Positions 16,948 through 27,971 of a stretch of DNA of 64,000 bases are shown one piece after another. Within the stretch, counting starts at the first letter, position 1; each line of letters starts with the position of its first letter. A model generated the notes under the pieces. The model worked only from the letters and a program-made list of their open reading frames with translations, had not been told where the DNA came from and ran no database searches. The stretch spans positions 1 to 64,000 of the forward strand of contig JAUYNO010000067.1 in assembly GCA_030696045.1 (NCBI GenBank). Reading direction: 5' to 3'. This stretch comes from Stagnimonas sp. (GTDB taxonomy: Bacteria > Pseudomonadota > Gammaproteobacteria > Nevskiales > Nevskiaceae). Position numbers and translations under genes: made by a program.

Positions 16948-17053
16948 CACCGAGCGAACCGGAAGAACCCTGTCGACATGCTAGGCCGGGCGATAACAGT
17001 GCGCAGCACGCTGTAACTGCCCGATTGCACCGCCGGTCCGGGACCGGCGCGGT

Positions 17054-17440
17054 TCAGGCCGCCAGCACGGTCTCCACCTCGAAGCGGCCCTGCAGCGCCC
17101 GGTGGATCGGGCATTTGTTGGCGATCCCCAGCAGGTAGTCGCGCTGTTCGGCACTGAGCGCGCCGACAAAACGGATCTGGCGGCTGAGCCGGTACAGACC
17201 GGCGGCCTCGACATGGCTGATGCTGACCTGGACGTCCTCCAGCGGCATCTGCTTGCGCAGCGCCACCATCGCCACCGTCAGCGCGGTGCAGGCGCCGAGC
17301 GCGGAGTCGAGCAAGTCGTGCGGATCCGGCCCCAGGCCGTCGCCTCCCTCCGCCAGGCTGACGTCGGCGGTGAACTGGTTGTTGCCGACGCGGATGCTGC
17401 GGGCCAGCTTGCCCTGGGGCGCCTTGCGGACTTCGATCAT
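17054..17440 (-). CDS. OsmC family protein
   Basis: 128-aa OsmC/Ohr-fold protein, a class that reduces organic hydroperoxides through two cysteines. Both are visible: Cys in LGACTALTV near residue 51 and Cys in NKCPIHRAL near 109, the latter in the family's CPIHR(T/A)L signature. DGLGPDPHDLLDSALGAC is typical. It resembles the YhfA-like branch more than Ohr, so its substrate is uncertain. It is transcribed in the same direction as murU upstream, with 73 bases between, and probably has its own promoter. Confidence 0.88.
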   Translation of the reverse strand: MIEVRKAPQGKLARSIRVGNNQFTADVSLAEGGDGLGPDPHDLLDSALGACTALTVAMVALRKQMPLEDVQVSISHVEAAGLYRLSRQIRFVGALSAEQRDYLLGIANKCPIHRALQGRFEVETVLAA

Positions 17441-17513
17441 GACTGCACTCTGGTGCGGGGAAGGGATTGCGCCAGCTTATCGCCCCGGCAGCGCCGTTTG
17501 CGGTGCTGCTGCA

Positions 17514-19221
<1,708 letters not shown>

Positions 19222-19276
19222 GAGCGGGACGGAAGCGAAAGTCTGGATGACGGGCAAGATTACACGAGCCCCGCCG

Positions 19277-19306
19277 TTGCCCTGGACCACACCGAGGCCG
19301 GATACT
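19277..19306 (+). promoter_or_regulatory. Possible lptD promoter
   Basis: TTGCCC at 19277-19282 and GATACT at 19301-19306 with an 18-bp spacer match sigma-70 hexamers at 4 of 6 each. Transcription would begin near 19314, 23 bases before the GTG at 19337. This favours 19337 over the in-frame ATG at 19247 as the lptD start. Confidence 0.35.
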
Positions 19307-19336
19307 GCGCGCCCTCGCTCCCGCCTCTGCCCGCCC

Positions 19337-21514
19337 GTGGCCCTGTCCCACCGCCTCACGCTGCTGCTGCTGCTGCTCGGCACTCCGCTCGCGGCCCTGG
19401 CGCAGGAGACGGCTCCCAGCCCGGCCATGTGCGAGCAACTCGACCCCGGCCTGCTGTCGACCTCGCCGCTCGACAAGCTGATCCTCACCGCCGACAGCCT
19501 CAATCTGGAGCGCCAGGGCCTGTCCGACCTGGCCGGCTCGGTGCGGCTGCGGCTGGGCGAACGCGAATTCGTGTCGGAAGCGCTGCAGTACGACGACCTC
19601 AACCGCCGCGTGCTGGCCAGCCGGCCCTCGCAGTTCCGCAATTCCGATTATCTGATCACGGCCGAAACCGCCAGCTTCGACCTCAACACCGAGCTTGGGG
19701 TATTCGAGCAGGCCAACTTCACCCTGCTCCAGCGCGGCGCCCGCGGCTCGGCCGAGCGGGTGCAGCTGAGCCGCGAGGGGCAGGCCGAGCTGCAACAGGT
19801 CTACTACACCTCCTGCTCGCCCAGCGACGAGACCTGGAAGATCACCGCCAGCCGGCTCGACCTGGATCGCGACGAGGGCCTGGGCACCGCGCGCAACGCC
19901 ACCATCCGCTTCGGCGGCGTGCCGGTGCTGTACGTGCCCTACATGCAGTTCCCGATCGACGACCGGCGCCGCACCGGCCTGCTGTTTCCGTCCCTGGGCT
20001 CCGACACCCGCACCGGGGTCGATTTCAGCTGGCCGGTCTATCTCAATCTCAATCCGCGCTACGACGCCATCTTCACGCCGCGCTTCATGAGTGATCGCGG
20101 CACCCAGGCGGGGCTGTCCGGCCGCTACCTGCTGGCGCGCGGCACCGGCCGGGCGAAGTTCGAATACCTGGCGGACGACCAGCAGTACGGCGGCTCGCGC
20201 GGCCTGAGCGAGTTTCACCACGAAGGCCTGATCAACAACCGCCTGTCGCTCGACATCAACTACGCCGAGGTCAGCGACCCCAACTACTTCGAAGACCTGA
20301 GCCGGGCCATCGACTTCTCCTCGCTGACCCATCTGGAGCGCAGCGCCCGGCTGACCTACCAGTCGCCCGGTTCGTACACGCTGCAGGCCCTGGTGCAGGA
20401 CTTCCAGTCGCTGTCGAGCGGCCTGGCCGCGGTGGACGCGCCCTATCGGCGCCTGCCCGAGCTGCGCTTCGACGCGATCACGCGCGACTCCTTCTACAAC
20501 ACCCGCGCCGGCATCAACGCCCAGGTGGTGAATTTCGCCCGCGACAACTCGGTCGAGGGCCTGCGCGAGACCGTGCAGCCCTACCTGCGCTACAGCCGCG
20601 ACCGCGGCGGCCGTTTCGGGCGCATCCAGCTGGACCTCAACCACACCCGCTACCAGCTCAGCAACAACGCCAGCGGCGGCGACAGCCCGGAGCGCACCCT
20701 GCCGCTGTTCTCGGCCGACGCCGGCCTGCGCTTCCTGAAGTACGACTCCCACGGCGGCCTGCAGGTGCTGGAGCCACGGCTGTTCTATCTCTACGTGCCC
20801 TACCGCGAGCAGTCCGAACTGCCGGTGTTCGACACCGACGAGGCCGACTACGACGTGCCACAGCTGTTCGCGCGCAACCGCTTTTCCGGCCTCGACCGCA
20901 TCGCCGACGCCAACCAGCTGACTACCGCCCTGACCTGGCGCATCCTCGACGCCGAGGACGGCGACACCCGCATGGCCGCCAGCGTCGGCCAGATCTACCG
21001 TTTCACCGAATCCCGGGTCAGTCTGCCCGGGCGCGAACCCCCGGATGCCGGCAGCAGCGACTACCTGAGTGGCCTGGAGCTGCGGCTGACCGAGCGGCTG
21101 TCGGCGTCCGGCACCCTGCAATGGTCGCCGGACGAGGGCGACTTCAGCCGTACCGGCGTGGCGTTACGCTACCGCGACCAGAGGCTGCGCGCCGACCTCG
21201 CCTACCGCTACCGCCAGGACCTGCTAGAGCAGACCGATGCCAGTCTGTCGCTGCCGGTCAGCACCCACTGGCGCTTGGCCGGGCGCCTGCGGCGCTCGCT
21301 GCGCGACAACCGCAGCCTCGATGCCCTGCTCGGCGTCGAGTACGAGACCTGCTGCTGGGCGCTGCGCAGCTCCTACCGCCGCTACCTGATAAACAGCGCG
21401 GGAGACGTCGGCAGCGGCGTGTTCCTGCAGATCGAGCTCAAGGGCCTGAGCCGCTTCGGCTCCGGCTTCGACGAGTTGCTGCCGGGTGACAACCGCCCGC
21501 TGGGTGCGAACTAG
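19337..21514 (+). CDS. lptD: LPS-assembly protein LptD
   Basis: Outer-membrane beta-barrel that, with LptE, inserts lipopolysaccharide in the outer leaflet. From GTG 19337 the protein begins with a signal peptide (LTLLLLLLGTPLAALAQ), then the periplasmic jellyroll (DKLILTADSLNLERQGLSDLAGSVRL) and a C-terminal 26-strand barrel. The cysteines that form the essential interdomain disulfides are all present: one just after the signal peptide (AMCEQL), one in TSCSPSD and an adjacent pair in YETCCWAL. At 725 aa it is slightly short for the family. It heads the lptD-surA-pdxA-rsmA block. ATG 19247 is an alternative start but lacks a signal peptide at its beginning. Confidence 0.95.
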   Translation: MALSHRLTLLLLLLGTPLAALAQETAPSPAMCEQLDPGLLSTSPLDKLILTADSLNLERQGLSDLAGSVRLRLGEREFVSEALQYDDLNRRVLASRPSQFRNSDYLITAETASFDLNTELGVFEQANFTLLQRGARGSAERVQLSREGQAELQQVYYTSCSPSDETWKITASRLDLDRDEGLGTARNATIRFGGVPVLYVPYMQFPIDDRRRTGLLFPSLGSDTRTGVDFSWPVYLNLNPRYDAIFTPRFMSDRGTQAGLSGRYLLARGTGRAKFEYLADDQQYGGSRGLSEFHHEGLINNRLSLDINYAEVSDPNYFEDLSRAIDFSSLTHLERSARLTYQSPGSYTLQALVQDFQSLSSGLAAVDAPYRRLPELRFDAITRDSFYNTRAGINAQVVNFARDNSVEGLRETVQPYLRYSRDRGGRFGRIQLDLNHTRYQLSNNASGGDSPERTLPLFSADAGLRFLKYDSHGGLQVLEPRLFYLYVPYREQSELPVFDTDEADYDVPQLFARNRFSGLDRIADANQLTTALTWRILDAEDGDTRMAASVGQIYRFTESRVSLPGREPPDAGSSDYLSGLELRLTERLSASGTLQWSPDEGDFSRTGVALRYRDQRLRADLAYRYRQDLLEQTDASLSLPVSTHWRLAGRLRRSLRDNRSLDALLGVEYETCCWALRSSYRRYLINSAGDVGSGVFLQIELKGLSRFGSGFDELLPGDNRPLGAN

Positions 21515-21639
21515 GGAGACGAGCGGCTGCCGGAAACCTTCGTGCTACCCTTGCGGTCTGTGTTTTTGCCCCCGTCGGCACCCCGGCAAATCCGGCAAAT
21601 CCCCCCGCGAATCACCGTTTCAAGGCCACTGATAGCGCC

Positions 21640-22983
21640 ATGCCCGCTCTGCTCTCCTTCCGTCCGCGCCCCCTGCTCCGCTCCCTGTCGCTGTCGCTGC
21701 TGCTGGCCACCGGCGCCGCCCAGGCCGAGCCGCAGCCGCTTGATCGCATCATCGCCGTGGTCAACGACGGCGTGGTGCTGCAGAGCGAGCTCGACCGCTC
21801 GATCAGCCTCAGCACCGCGCAGCTGCGTGAACGCGGCATCCAGCCGCCGCGCGAGGATGTGCTGCGCACCCAGGTGATGGAGCGGCTGGTCACCAGCCGG
21901 CTGCAGACGCAGAAGGCGGCCGAGGCCGGCATCCGCATCGACGACCGCGAGCTGAACGAGGTGCTCGGCAATATCGCCGCCCAGAACGGCCTCAGCCTGG
22001 CCGCCTTCGCCGACGCCGTGCGCAAGGACGGCATGGACTTTCTGAGCGTGCGCGAGCAGGTGCGCGACGAGGTGCTGGTGGCGCGGGTCAAGCAGAAGGA
22101 GGTCGACAGCCGGGTGGTGGTCACCGACCAGGACATCGACCTGTTCCTGGCCAACCGCAGTGCGGTCGACGATACCGAGTACCGCCTCTCGCACATTCTG
22201 GTGGCGCTGCCGGAAGGGGCGACGGCCGAGCAGCGCGACGCTGCCCGCGCCAAGGCCAACGGCCTGCTGGAGCGACTCAACAAGGGCGAGGACTTCGCCC
22301 AGCTGGCGGCTGCCGATTCCGACGGCCAGCAGGCGCTGCAGGGTGGCGATCTGGACTGGCGCAAGGGTTCGGACCTTCCCGGCCTGTTCGCCGCCGCCCT
22401 GCCCCGGCTCAAGTCGGACCAGGTCAGCGAGGTGCTGGAATCGGCCGGCGGCTTCCATCTGATCAAGCTCACCGGCAAGCGCGGCGGGGCCGAGGCCCAG
22501 ACCGTGCAGGAAACCCGTGCCCGCCACATCCTGCTGCAGGCCAATGCCATCCGCGACGAGGACGCCACCCTGGCGCAGGCGCAGGAACTCGCCAAGCGGC
22601 TGAAGGACGGCGAGGTCTTCGAGGCCCTGGCCAAGCAGTATTCCGACGACCCGGGCTCGAAGAACGCCGGCGGCGATCTCGGCTTCACCCCGGCCGGCGT
22701 GTTCGTGCCGGAATTCCAGATCCGCCTCGACCAGCTGCAGCCGGGCGAGACCTCGCCGCCGTTCCACACCCAGTTCGGCTGGCACATCGCCCAGGTGATT
22801 GAGCGCCGCAGCCGCGACACCACCGAGGAAACCCGCCGGCTCAAGGCACGGCAGGCCATCGTCGCGCGCAAGAGCGCCGAGGAGTACGACCTCTGGCTGC
22901 GCCGGATTCGCGACGAGGCCTATATCGAGTTCCGTCGTGCCGACGGCAAGCCGGCGGCTGCCGCGACCGACTCGCAGTCGTGA
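21640..22983 (+). CDS. surA: Peptidyl-prolyl isomerase / outer-membrane protein chaperone SurA
   Basis: Periplasmic chaperone that escorts unfolded outer-membrane proteins, including LptD, to the Bam complex. Signal peptide to about residue 29 ([10 protein letters not shown]), N-terminal chaperone domain starting [19 protein letters not shown], then two parvulin domains at about 182-285 ([17 protein letters not shown]) and 295-395 ([14 protein letters not shown]) and a C-terminal helix. 447 aa, normal. A 125-bp gap separates it from lptD and contains a weak sigma-E-like promoter, so it may be partly independent. It lies 7 bp before pdxA. Confidence 0.96.
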   Translation: MPALLSFRPRPLLRSLSLSLLLATGAAQAEPQPLDRIIAVVNDGVVLQSELDRSISLSTAQLRERGIQPPREDVLRTQVMERLVTSRLQTQKAAEAGIRIDDRELNEVLGNIAAQNGLSLAAFADAVRKDGMDFLSVREQVRDEVLVARVKQKEVDSRVVVTDQDIDLFLANRSAVDDTEYRLSHILVALPEGATAEQRDAARAKANGLLERLNKGEDFAQLAAADSDGQQALQGGDLDWRKGSDLPGLFAAALPRLKSDQVSEVLESAGGFHLIKLTGKRGGAEAQTVQETRARHILLQANAIRDEDATLAQAQELAKRLKDGEVFEALAKQYSDDPGSKNAGGDLGFTPAGVFVPEFQIRLDQLQPGETSPPFHTQFGWHIAQVIERRSRDTTEETRRLKARQAIVARKSAEEYDLWLRRIRDEAYIEFRRADGKPAAAATDSQS

Positions 22984-22990
22984 TCCTGCC

Positions 22991-23986
22991 GTGAGCCGGC
23001 CGGTCCGGCTGCTGCTGACACCGGGCGAGCCGGCCGGCATCGGTCCCGAGCTGGCGGTGCGGCTGGCGCAGACGCCCGCCGCCGGGCACGCCCTGATCGC
23101 GGTCGCCGACCCCGACCTGCTGCGGCGTGCCGCCGGGCGCCTGGGGCTGCCGCTGCGCTTGCAGGAATGGGCACCGGGCGCCGAGGCCCTGCCCTTGCCG
23201 GCCGGCGCGCTCTGGCTCTGGCCGCAGGCGCTGTCGGCACCGGAAACGCCGGGACAGCTCAGCGTCGCCAACGCCGGCTATGTCCTGCACAGCCTGCGCG
23301 CCGCCGCCAGCGCCTGCCGCAATGGCGAGGCCGAGGCCCTGGTCACCGGCCCGGTGCACAAGGGCATCATCAATGACGCCGGCGTGGCCTTCAGCGGCCA
23401 CACCGAATTCCTCGCCGAACTCTGCGCCGCGCCGCTGCCGGTGATGCTGCTGGCCGCCGGCGCGCTGCGCGTGGCCCTGGTCACCACCCATCTGCCGCTG
23501 GCGGCGGTGGCGGCAGCGATCACCCGCGACCGCCTGGAGCAGACCCTGCGGGTGCTGCAGGCCGGCCTGCGCACGCAGTTCGGCATCGCCGAGCCGCGCA
23601 TCCTGGTCTGCGGCCTGAACCCTCATGCCGGCGAAGGCGGGCACCTGGGTCGCGAGGAGATCGAGGTGATCGAACCGGTACTGCGGGCGCTGACTGCCGA
23701 GGGCATGCGGCTGATCGGCCCGCTGCCGGCCGATACCCTGTTCACCCCGCCCCAGCTGGCCCAGGGCGACGCGGTCCTGGCGATGTACCACGACCAGGGC
23801 CTGCCGGTGCTCAAGCACGTCGGCTTCGGGCAGGCGGTGAACATCACCCTGGGCCTGCCGATCATCCGCACCAGCGTCGATCACGGCGTCGCGCTCGACC
23901 TCGCCGGCCGGGGTCTGGCCGAAGTCGGCTCGCTGCAGGCGGCGGTAGCGCTGGCGGCGGAACTGGCGCGGAGCGCGCGGACATGA
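22991..23986 (+). CDS. pdxA: 4-hydroxythreonine-4-phosphate dehydrogenase
   Basis: NAD-dependent, metal-dependent enzyme of the DXP-dependent pyridoxal 5'-phosphate pathway, which oxidises 4-phosphohydroxy-L-threonine. The GTG start at 22991 gives [15 protein letters not shown], the family's beginning. Metal and substrate motifs are visible: [41 protein letters not shown] and [11 protein letters not shown]. 331 aa is standard. The stop overlaps rsmA by ATGA. Upstream in-frame ATG 22799 lies inside surA and is rejected. Confidence 0.95.
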   Translation: MSRPVRLLLTPGEPAGIGPELAVRLAQTPAAGHALIAVADPDLLRRAAGRLGLPLRLQEWAPGAEALPLPAGALWLWPQALSAPETPGQLSVANAGYVLHSLRAAASACRNGEAEALVTGPVHKGIINDAGVAFSGHTEFLAELCAAPLPVMLLAAGALRVALVTTHLPLAAVAAAITRDRLEQTLRVLQAGLRTQFGIAEPRILVCGLNPHAGEGGHLGREEIEVIEPVLRALTAEGMRLIGPLPADTLFTPPQLAQGDAVLAMYHDQGLPVLKHVGFGQAVNITLGLPIIRTSVDHGVALDLAGRGLAEVGSLQAAVALAAELARSART

Positions 23987-24759
23987 GCGCACATCGCGCC
24001 AAGAAACATTTCGGTCAGCACTTCCTGCACGACCAGGGCGTGATCGAGCGCATCCTGCGCGCGCTCAATCCCCAGCCCGGCGAGACCCTGGTGGAAATCG
24101 GCCCCGGCCTCGGTGCGCTCACCGTGCCGCTGGTGGCGCGGGTGCCGGCACTGACCGTGGTGGAACTGGACCGCGACGTGCTGGCGCCGCTGCGCGCCGC
24201 CTGCGGCGCCCATGCCGAGCGGCTGACGGTGATCCAGGCCGATGCGCTGACCGTCGATTTCGCGGCGCTGGCACCGGCGGGTGGCAAGCTGCGTCTGGTC
24301 GGCAACCTGCCCTACAACATCTCGACGCCGCTGCTGTTCCATCTGCTGCGCCATGCCGACGCCATCCAGGACATGCACTTCATGCTCCAGAAGGAAGTGG
24401 TCGACCGCATGTGCGCGGCGCCGGACAGCGACGACTATGGCCGCCTGACCGTGACCCTGGCGGCACGCGCCGACTGCCACAGCCTGTTCCGGGTCGGTCC
24501 CGGCAGCTTCGATCCGCCACCCAAGGTCGATTCCGCCGTGGTACGGGTGCTGCCCCGGCCGGCGCCCTTCCCGCTCGACGACCTGGCCCGCTACGACCGG
24601 GTGGTCACCGCCGCCTTCTCGCAGCGGCGCAAGACGCTCAGCAACGCCCTGAAAGCGGTGATGCCGGCCGAGGCTATCCGCGCCGCCGGCATCGACCCCG
24701 GCCTGCGCGCCGAGGCCTTGCCGCCGGAGGCCTTCGGGCGCCTGGCGCAGCAGATTTGA
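23983..24759 (+). CDS. rsmA: 16S rRNA (adenine1518/1519-N6)-dimethyltransferase
   Basis: RsmA (KsgA) dimethylates two adjacent adenines in the 3' terminal hairpin of 16S rRNA late in 30S assembly. Motifs: [11 protein letters not shown] at the N terminus, SAM-binding [10 protein letters not shown] near residue 37, ELDRDV, and catalytic GNLPYNIS near 106. C-terminal [12 protein letters not shown] is typical. 258 aa. It ends the block; apaG and apaH, which often follow, are not here (apaH is at 39 kb). A REP-like hairpin follows. Confidence 0.96.
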   Translation: MSAHRAKKHFGQHFLHDQGVIERILRALNPQPGETLVEIGPGLGALTVPLVARVPALTVVELDRDVLAPLRAACGAHAERLTVIQADALTVDFAALAPAGGKLRLVGNLPYNISTPLLFHLLRHADAIQDMHFMLQKEVVDRMCAAPDSDDYGRLTVTLAARADCHSLFRVGPGSFDPPPKVDSAVVRVLPRPAPFPLDDLARYDRVVTAAFSQRRKTLSNALKAVMPAEAIRAAGIDPGLRAEALPPEAFGRLAQQI

Positions 24760-24791
24760 GGGCTGGCTTCACGCCATGTGCAGCGCCATCC

Positions 24792-24865
24792 CGTAGGGCG
24801 CATTCCATGCGCCGGGATGTTCGACGAGCTCGCAGCCAAAGCCGGCGCATGAAATGCGCCCTACG
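24792..24865. repeat. REP-like inverted repeat between convergent genes
   Basis: CGTAGGGCGCATTCCATGCG... at 24792-24813 is the reverse complement of 24844-24865 at 21 of 22 positions, with a 30-base loop. The GTAGGGCGCATT core resembles REP families common in gammaproteobacteria. Lying between rsmA and the minus-strand sensor gene, it can protect or end transcripts from both sides. Confidence 0.6.
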
Positions 24866-24913
24866 ACCTGGGTTCTCCCGCGCATCCATCGCGCCGGCGC
24901 GACCAGACCCGGC

Positions 24914-27900
24914 TCAAAGCGGCCGCAGCGGCCGGCTGTCGACCCAGTTGATGAAGTCCACCGGCCGCAGCGGCGGCTGCAACGCAGCCCCGCAAAGGTA
25001 GCTGGCACCGGCCCGCAGCAGGCGCGCGCCCGGGGCACCTGCGGGTGCCGCTTCCAGCAGTAGGGGGCGGCCGAGCGCGGCGTGTCGCCGGATCGGCTCC
25101 AGCGACTCCTCGCGATGATCGACCGCCGCCACCGTTTCGGCTGGCAGTAGCAGCAGGCCAACCCCATCGAGCCGCGCGCCTTCCGGAGGCGCCCGCAACG
25201 CCAGCCGCAGGCCCTGGCGCAGCAGACCGGACCATTGCACCTGGATCGGCGCCGCCGCATCAGCCCAGTCCTCACCGTCGAGCAGGGGCAGCAACTGCGA
25301 AAACGGCACCCGAAAATCCGTCAGCTGGCTGCGCAGGCGCTCGGCGAACTCCGGATCGCGCCATTGCCGGGCGGTCAGCGGCAGCAGTACCGGCAGCGGC
25401 GGCAGACCCTGGCCGGGCTGGATCTGCCGCAGGCTTTCGCGCAGCTGCCAGGCCTCGATGCCGGCATTCAAACCGTGCCGACGCGACGCGCGCAGGGTTT
25501 CAGCAGAACTGATCTCGCCATAGCGCGAGTGCCGCCAGCAGAAGTCGGCGATGCAGGCGGCCACCGCGCCACTGGCGTCGAACACCGGCAGCAGGCGCAG
25601 CTCGAACTCGCCGGCCGCCAGCGCCGCGCCGATGTCGCGGTTGAGATTCGGCCGCTCGCCCTCGCCCTTGGCCCCGGCATCCGGGAGGTCGTAGAAGCGC
25701 AGCTGGGCACTGCCGGACTGCTTGGCCTGCTGCATCGCCGCGTCGGCGTGCCGCAGCAGGCTGTCGGCGTCGACTTCGTCGGCCGGATACAGGCTGATGC
25801 CGACGCAGGCAGTCAGCGTCAACCGCTGACCGCGCAGTTCGAACGGCGCGCCGAGCTGCTCCTGAGTCTTGACGGCGAGCGTGGTCGCGTCGTCGCGGTC
25901 ACGCAGGCCCTGGGCCAGGATCACGAACTCATCGCCGCCCAAGCGCGCCACGGTGTCGGCGACCCGCAGGCCGGAGTTGAGACGGTCGGCGACCATCCGC
26001 AGCAGCAGGTCGCCCTGGTCGTGGCCGAGGCTGTCATTGATCCGCTTGAAACCGTCGAGGTCCAGGCACAGCACCGCCAGCTGGCGCTCGCCGCGCGCGG
26101 CGGTATGCATCGCCTGCTTCAGACGGTCGAACAGCAGGGTACGGTTCGGCAACCCGGTGAGCAGGTCGTAGTGCGCCAGCTGCTGCATGCGTCGCTCGGC
26201 GGCTTCGCGCTCGCTGATGTCGAGCGCGATGGCCATGAACACCGGCGGCTCCTCCTCGCGCGAGAACGACAATCGCACCTCGACCGGATAGGTGCTGCCA
26301 TCGGCGCGCCGGTGTCGGGTCTTGTAGCTGAGATGGTCACTGTCGCCGCCACGCAGCTTGGCCAGATGAGCCTGCAAGGTAGCCGGGTCGAGATCGGTGG
26401 CGATGCTGGTCAGGCTCATCCGCGCCAGTTGCTCCGGCTTCAGGCCGAGATTGCGGCGGGCGCCCCGGTTGACTTCGATGAAGTAGAGCGACTGTGCGTC
26501 GAAGACGTAGACCTCTTCGCTGGCGGCGTCGAGCAGCCGGCCTAGCCGCTGCGCCAGGCCCTGGCTGCGCTGGCGCTCGGTGATGTCGCGCACCACCACC
26601 ACCAGCCGGTCCTCGCCGCTGACCCGCATGGGCTCCACCAGCAGTTCGGCCGGAAAGGTGGTGGCGTCCTTGCGCCAGCCGGCGACCTTGGGCATGCGCG
26701 CGCTGCCACCGGCGACGTAATCGCTCAGGCGCAGTCCCGGAGTATTCATGAACGGCACCGGCAGCAGGCGCGGCACGGTCATCCGCAGCATCTCCTCGGC
26801 GCTGTAGCCGAACAGGCGCTGGGCACGGGCGTTCACCGACTTGATGAGGCCGGCGCTGTCGGTGGTCAGCACCCCTTCCGACAGATGATCGACCACGCCC
26901 TCGGCGAACTGCGCCTGCTCACGCAGGCGTTGGCGGTCGGCGATGCGACCGCTGATGTCCTGGAACGCGAGCAAGCCACCCCGTCCGCCGTCCGGCAGTG
27001 GATGCAGGCTGGCGCTGGCCTCGACCGGGAGCTCCGGCGTCGAGCCACCGCGCGGCCGCAGCCGCAATTCCTTCGGGCCCTGGCTGGCGGACTGCTGCAG
27101 ACAGCGTTCGACTGGACTGGCCAGCGGCGTCCCCTCGTCGTCGCGGGCCTGGAACACGGTGTAGGCCAACTGTCCCAGCGCATCGGCGGCCACCCAGCCG
27201 GTCAGCCGCACCGCGGTGGCATTGATGGCGCGCACGCGCAATTCAGCATCGACCAGCAGGATCCCGATCCCCAGCGCGTCGAAGGTGTCGGCCAGGGCGG
27301 GCGCCGCTGTGGCCGGCGTCGCCGTCGGCGGCGCCGGCGCGGCCTCAGGCAAGCCCAGGCGGGCGGCCAGCGGGGCGGTGCGGCGACGCAGCTGATGGCG
27401 CAGCACCAGCAGGCTGCCGGCGCCGAACGCCAGTGCCAGTAGAGCACCGATCAGGCCGGTGCTGCGCAAGCGATCCACGGCCTCGTCACGTACCAGTCGG
27501 CCGGTGTCCGCGCCGATGGCGTATTCCAGCGCGCCGTAGCCACGGCCGGCCTCGCGCAGGCTCAGGCGGCCGACCTCGCCAAAGCCGGTGTAGAGGCGGC
27601 GGCGCAGCCAGTTCGTCAGGGGCTTCGGCAGCCAGCGGCTGCTGAGCGACTGGTAGCGGCCCCGGGCCGCGACGGCCTGGCCGTCGGTGTCGAGCACCGC
27701 CAGGTAGCGGAAGCCCCAGGACTCGCCCTCGATGATCGCGGCCAGCGCGGCGTCGAGTGCCGCTTCGCTGCCCTGCCGCAGCGGTTCGCTCAGGCGCTGG
27801 CGGGCCGAATCCAGCGCCCAGGCGCGGTCGAGCCGGTTCTGCAAGGCCTGGGCGGACCACAGCGCGCGCAGCGATAGCGCCAGCAACAGCACCGTGCAGA

Positions 27901-27967
27901 GCAGGGCCAGCGCCGCCCCGGCCCGCGGCCAGAGGTGCTCGCGCGGCCCGGTGAACAGTGCCCTCAT
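24914..27967 (-). CDS. PAS-GGDEF diguanylate cyclase with a degenerate EAL domain, linked to the tad operon
   Basis: 1017-aa sensor. Order: membrane span at about 15-37, periplasmic domain to about 175, second span, then three PAS domains, with PAS-closing motifs such as AFQDISGRI, VVVRDITERQ and MAIALDISERE, then GGDEF and a C-terminal EAL-like domain. GGDEF has ARLGGDEF and the I-site RVAD five residues before it, so cyclase activity and feedback control look intact. In the EAL-like domain the ExL signature is replaced (ACIADFCWRH) and later metal ligands are not seen, so hydrolysis is unlikely; it may only bind c-di-GMP. The ATG at 27967 lies 4 bases after the tadG stop, so it is probably the last gene of the tad operon. 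Confidence 0.85.
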   Translation of the reverse strand: MRALFTGPREHLWPRAGAALALLCTVLLLALSLRALWSAQALQNRLDRAWALDSARQRLSEPLRQGSEAALDAALAAIIEGESWGFRYLAVLDTDGQAVAARGRYQSLSSRWLPKPLTNWLRRRLYTGFGEVGRLSLREAGRGYGALEYAIGADTGRLVRDEAVDRLRSTGLIGALLALAFGAGSLLVLRHQLRRRTAPLAARLGLPEAAPAPPTATPATAAPALADTFDALGIGILLVDAELRVRAINATAVRLTGWVAADALGQLAYTVFQARDDEGTPLASPVERCLQQSASQGPKELRLRPRGGSTPELPVEASASLHPLPDGGRGGLLAFQDISGRIADRQRLREQAQFAEGVVDHLSEGVLTTDSAGLIKSVNARAQRLFGYSAEEMLRMTVPRLLPVPFMNTPGLRLSDYVAGGSARMPKVAGWRKDATTFPAELLVEPMRVSGEDRLVVVVRDITERQRSQGLAQRLGRLLDAASEEVYVFDAQSLYFIEVNRGARRNLGLKPEQLARMSLTSIATDLDPATLQAHLAKLRGGDSDHLSYKTRHRRADGSTYPVEVRLSFSREEEPPVFMAIALDISEREAAERRMQQLAHYDLLTGLPNRTLLFDRLKQAMHTAARGERQLAVLCLDLDGFKRINDSLGHDQGDLLLRMVADRLNSGLRVADTVARLGGDEFVILAQGLRDRDDATTLAVKTQEQLGAPFELRGQRLTLTACVGISLYPADEVDADSLLRHADAAMQQAKQSGSAQLRFYDLPDAGAKGEGERPNLNRDIGAALAAGEFELRLLPVFDASGAVAACIADFCWRHSRYGEISSAETLRASRRHGLNAGIEAWQLRESLRQIQPGQGLPPLPVLLPLTARQWRDPEFAERLRSQLTDFRVPFSQLLPLLDGEDWADAAAPIQVQWSGLLRQGLRLALRAPPEGARLDGVGLLLLPAETVAAVDHREESLEPIRRHAALGRPLLLEAAPAGAPGARLLRAGASYLCGAALQPPLRPVDFINWVDSRPLRPL

Positions 27968-27971
27968 GGCG

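Noticed and set aside
24914..27967. Bifunctional cyclase/phosphodiesterase
   Set aside because: The EAL triad and neighbouring metal ligands are replaced, so phosphodiesterase activity is not supported.
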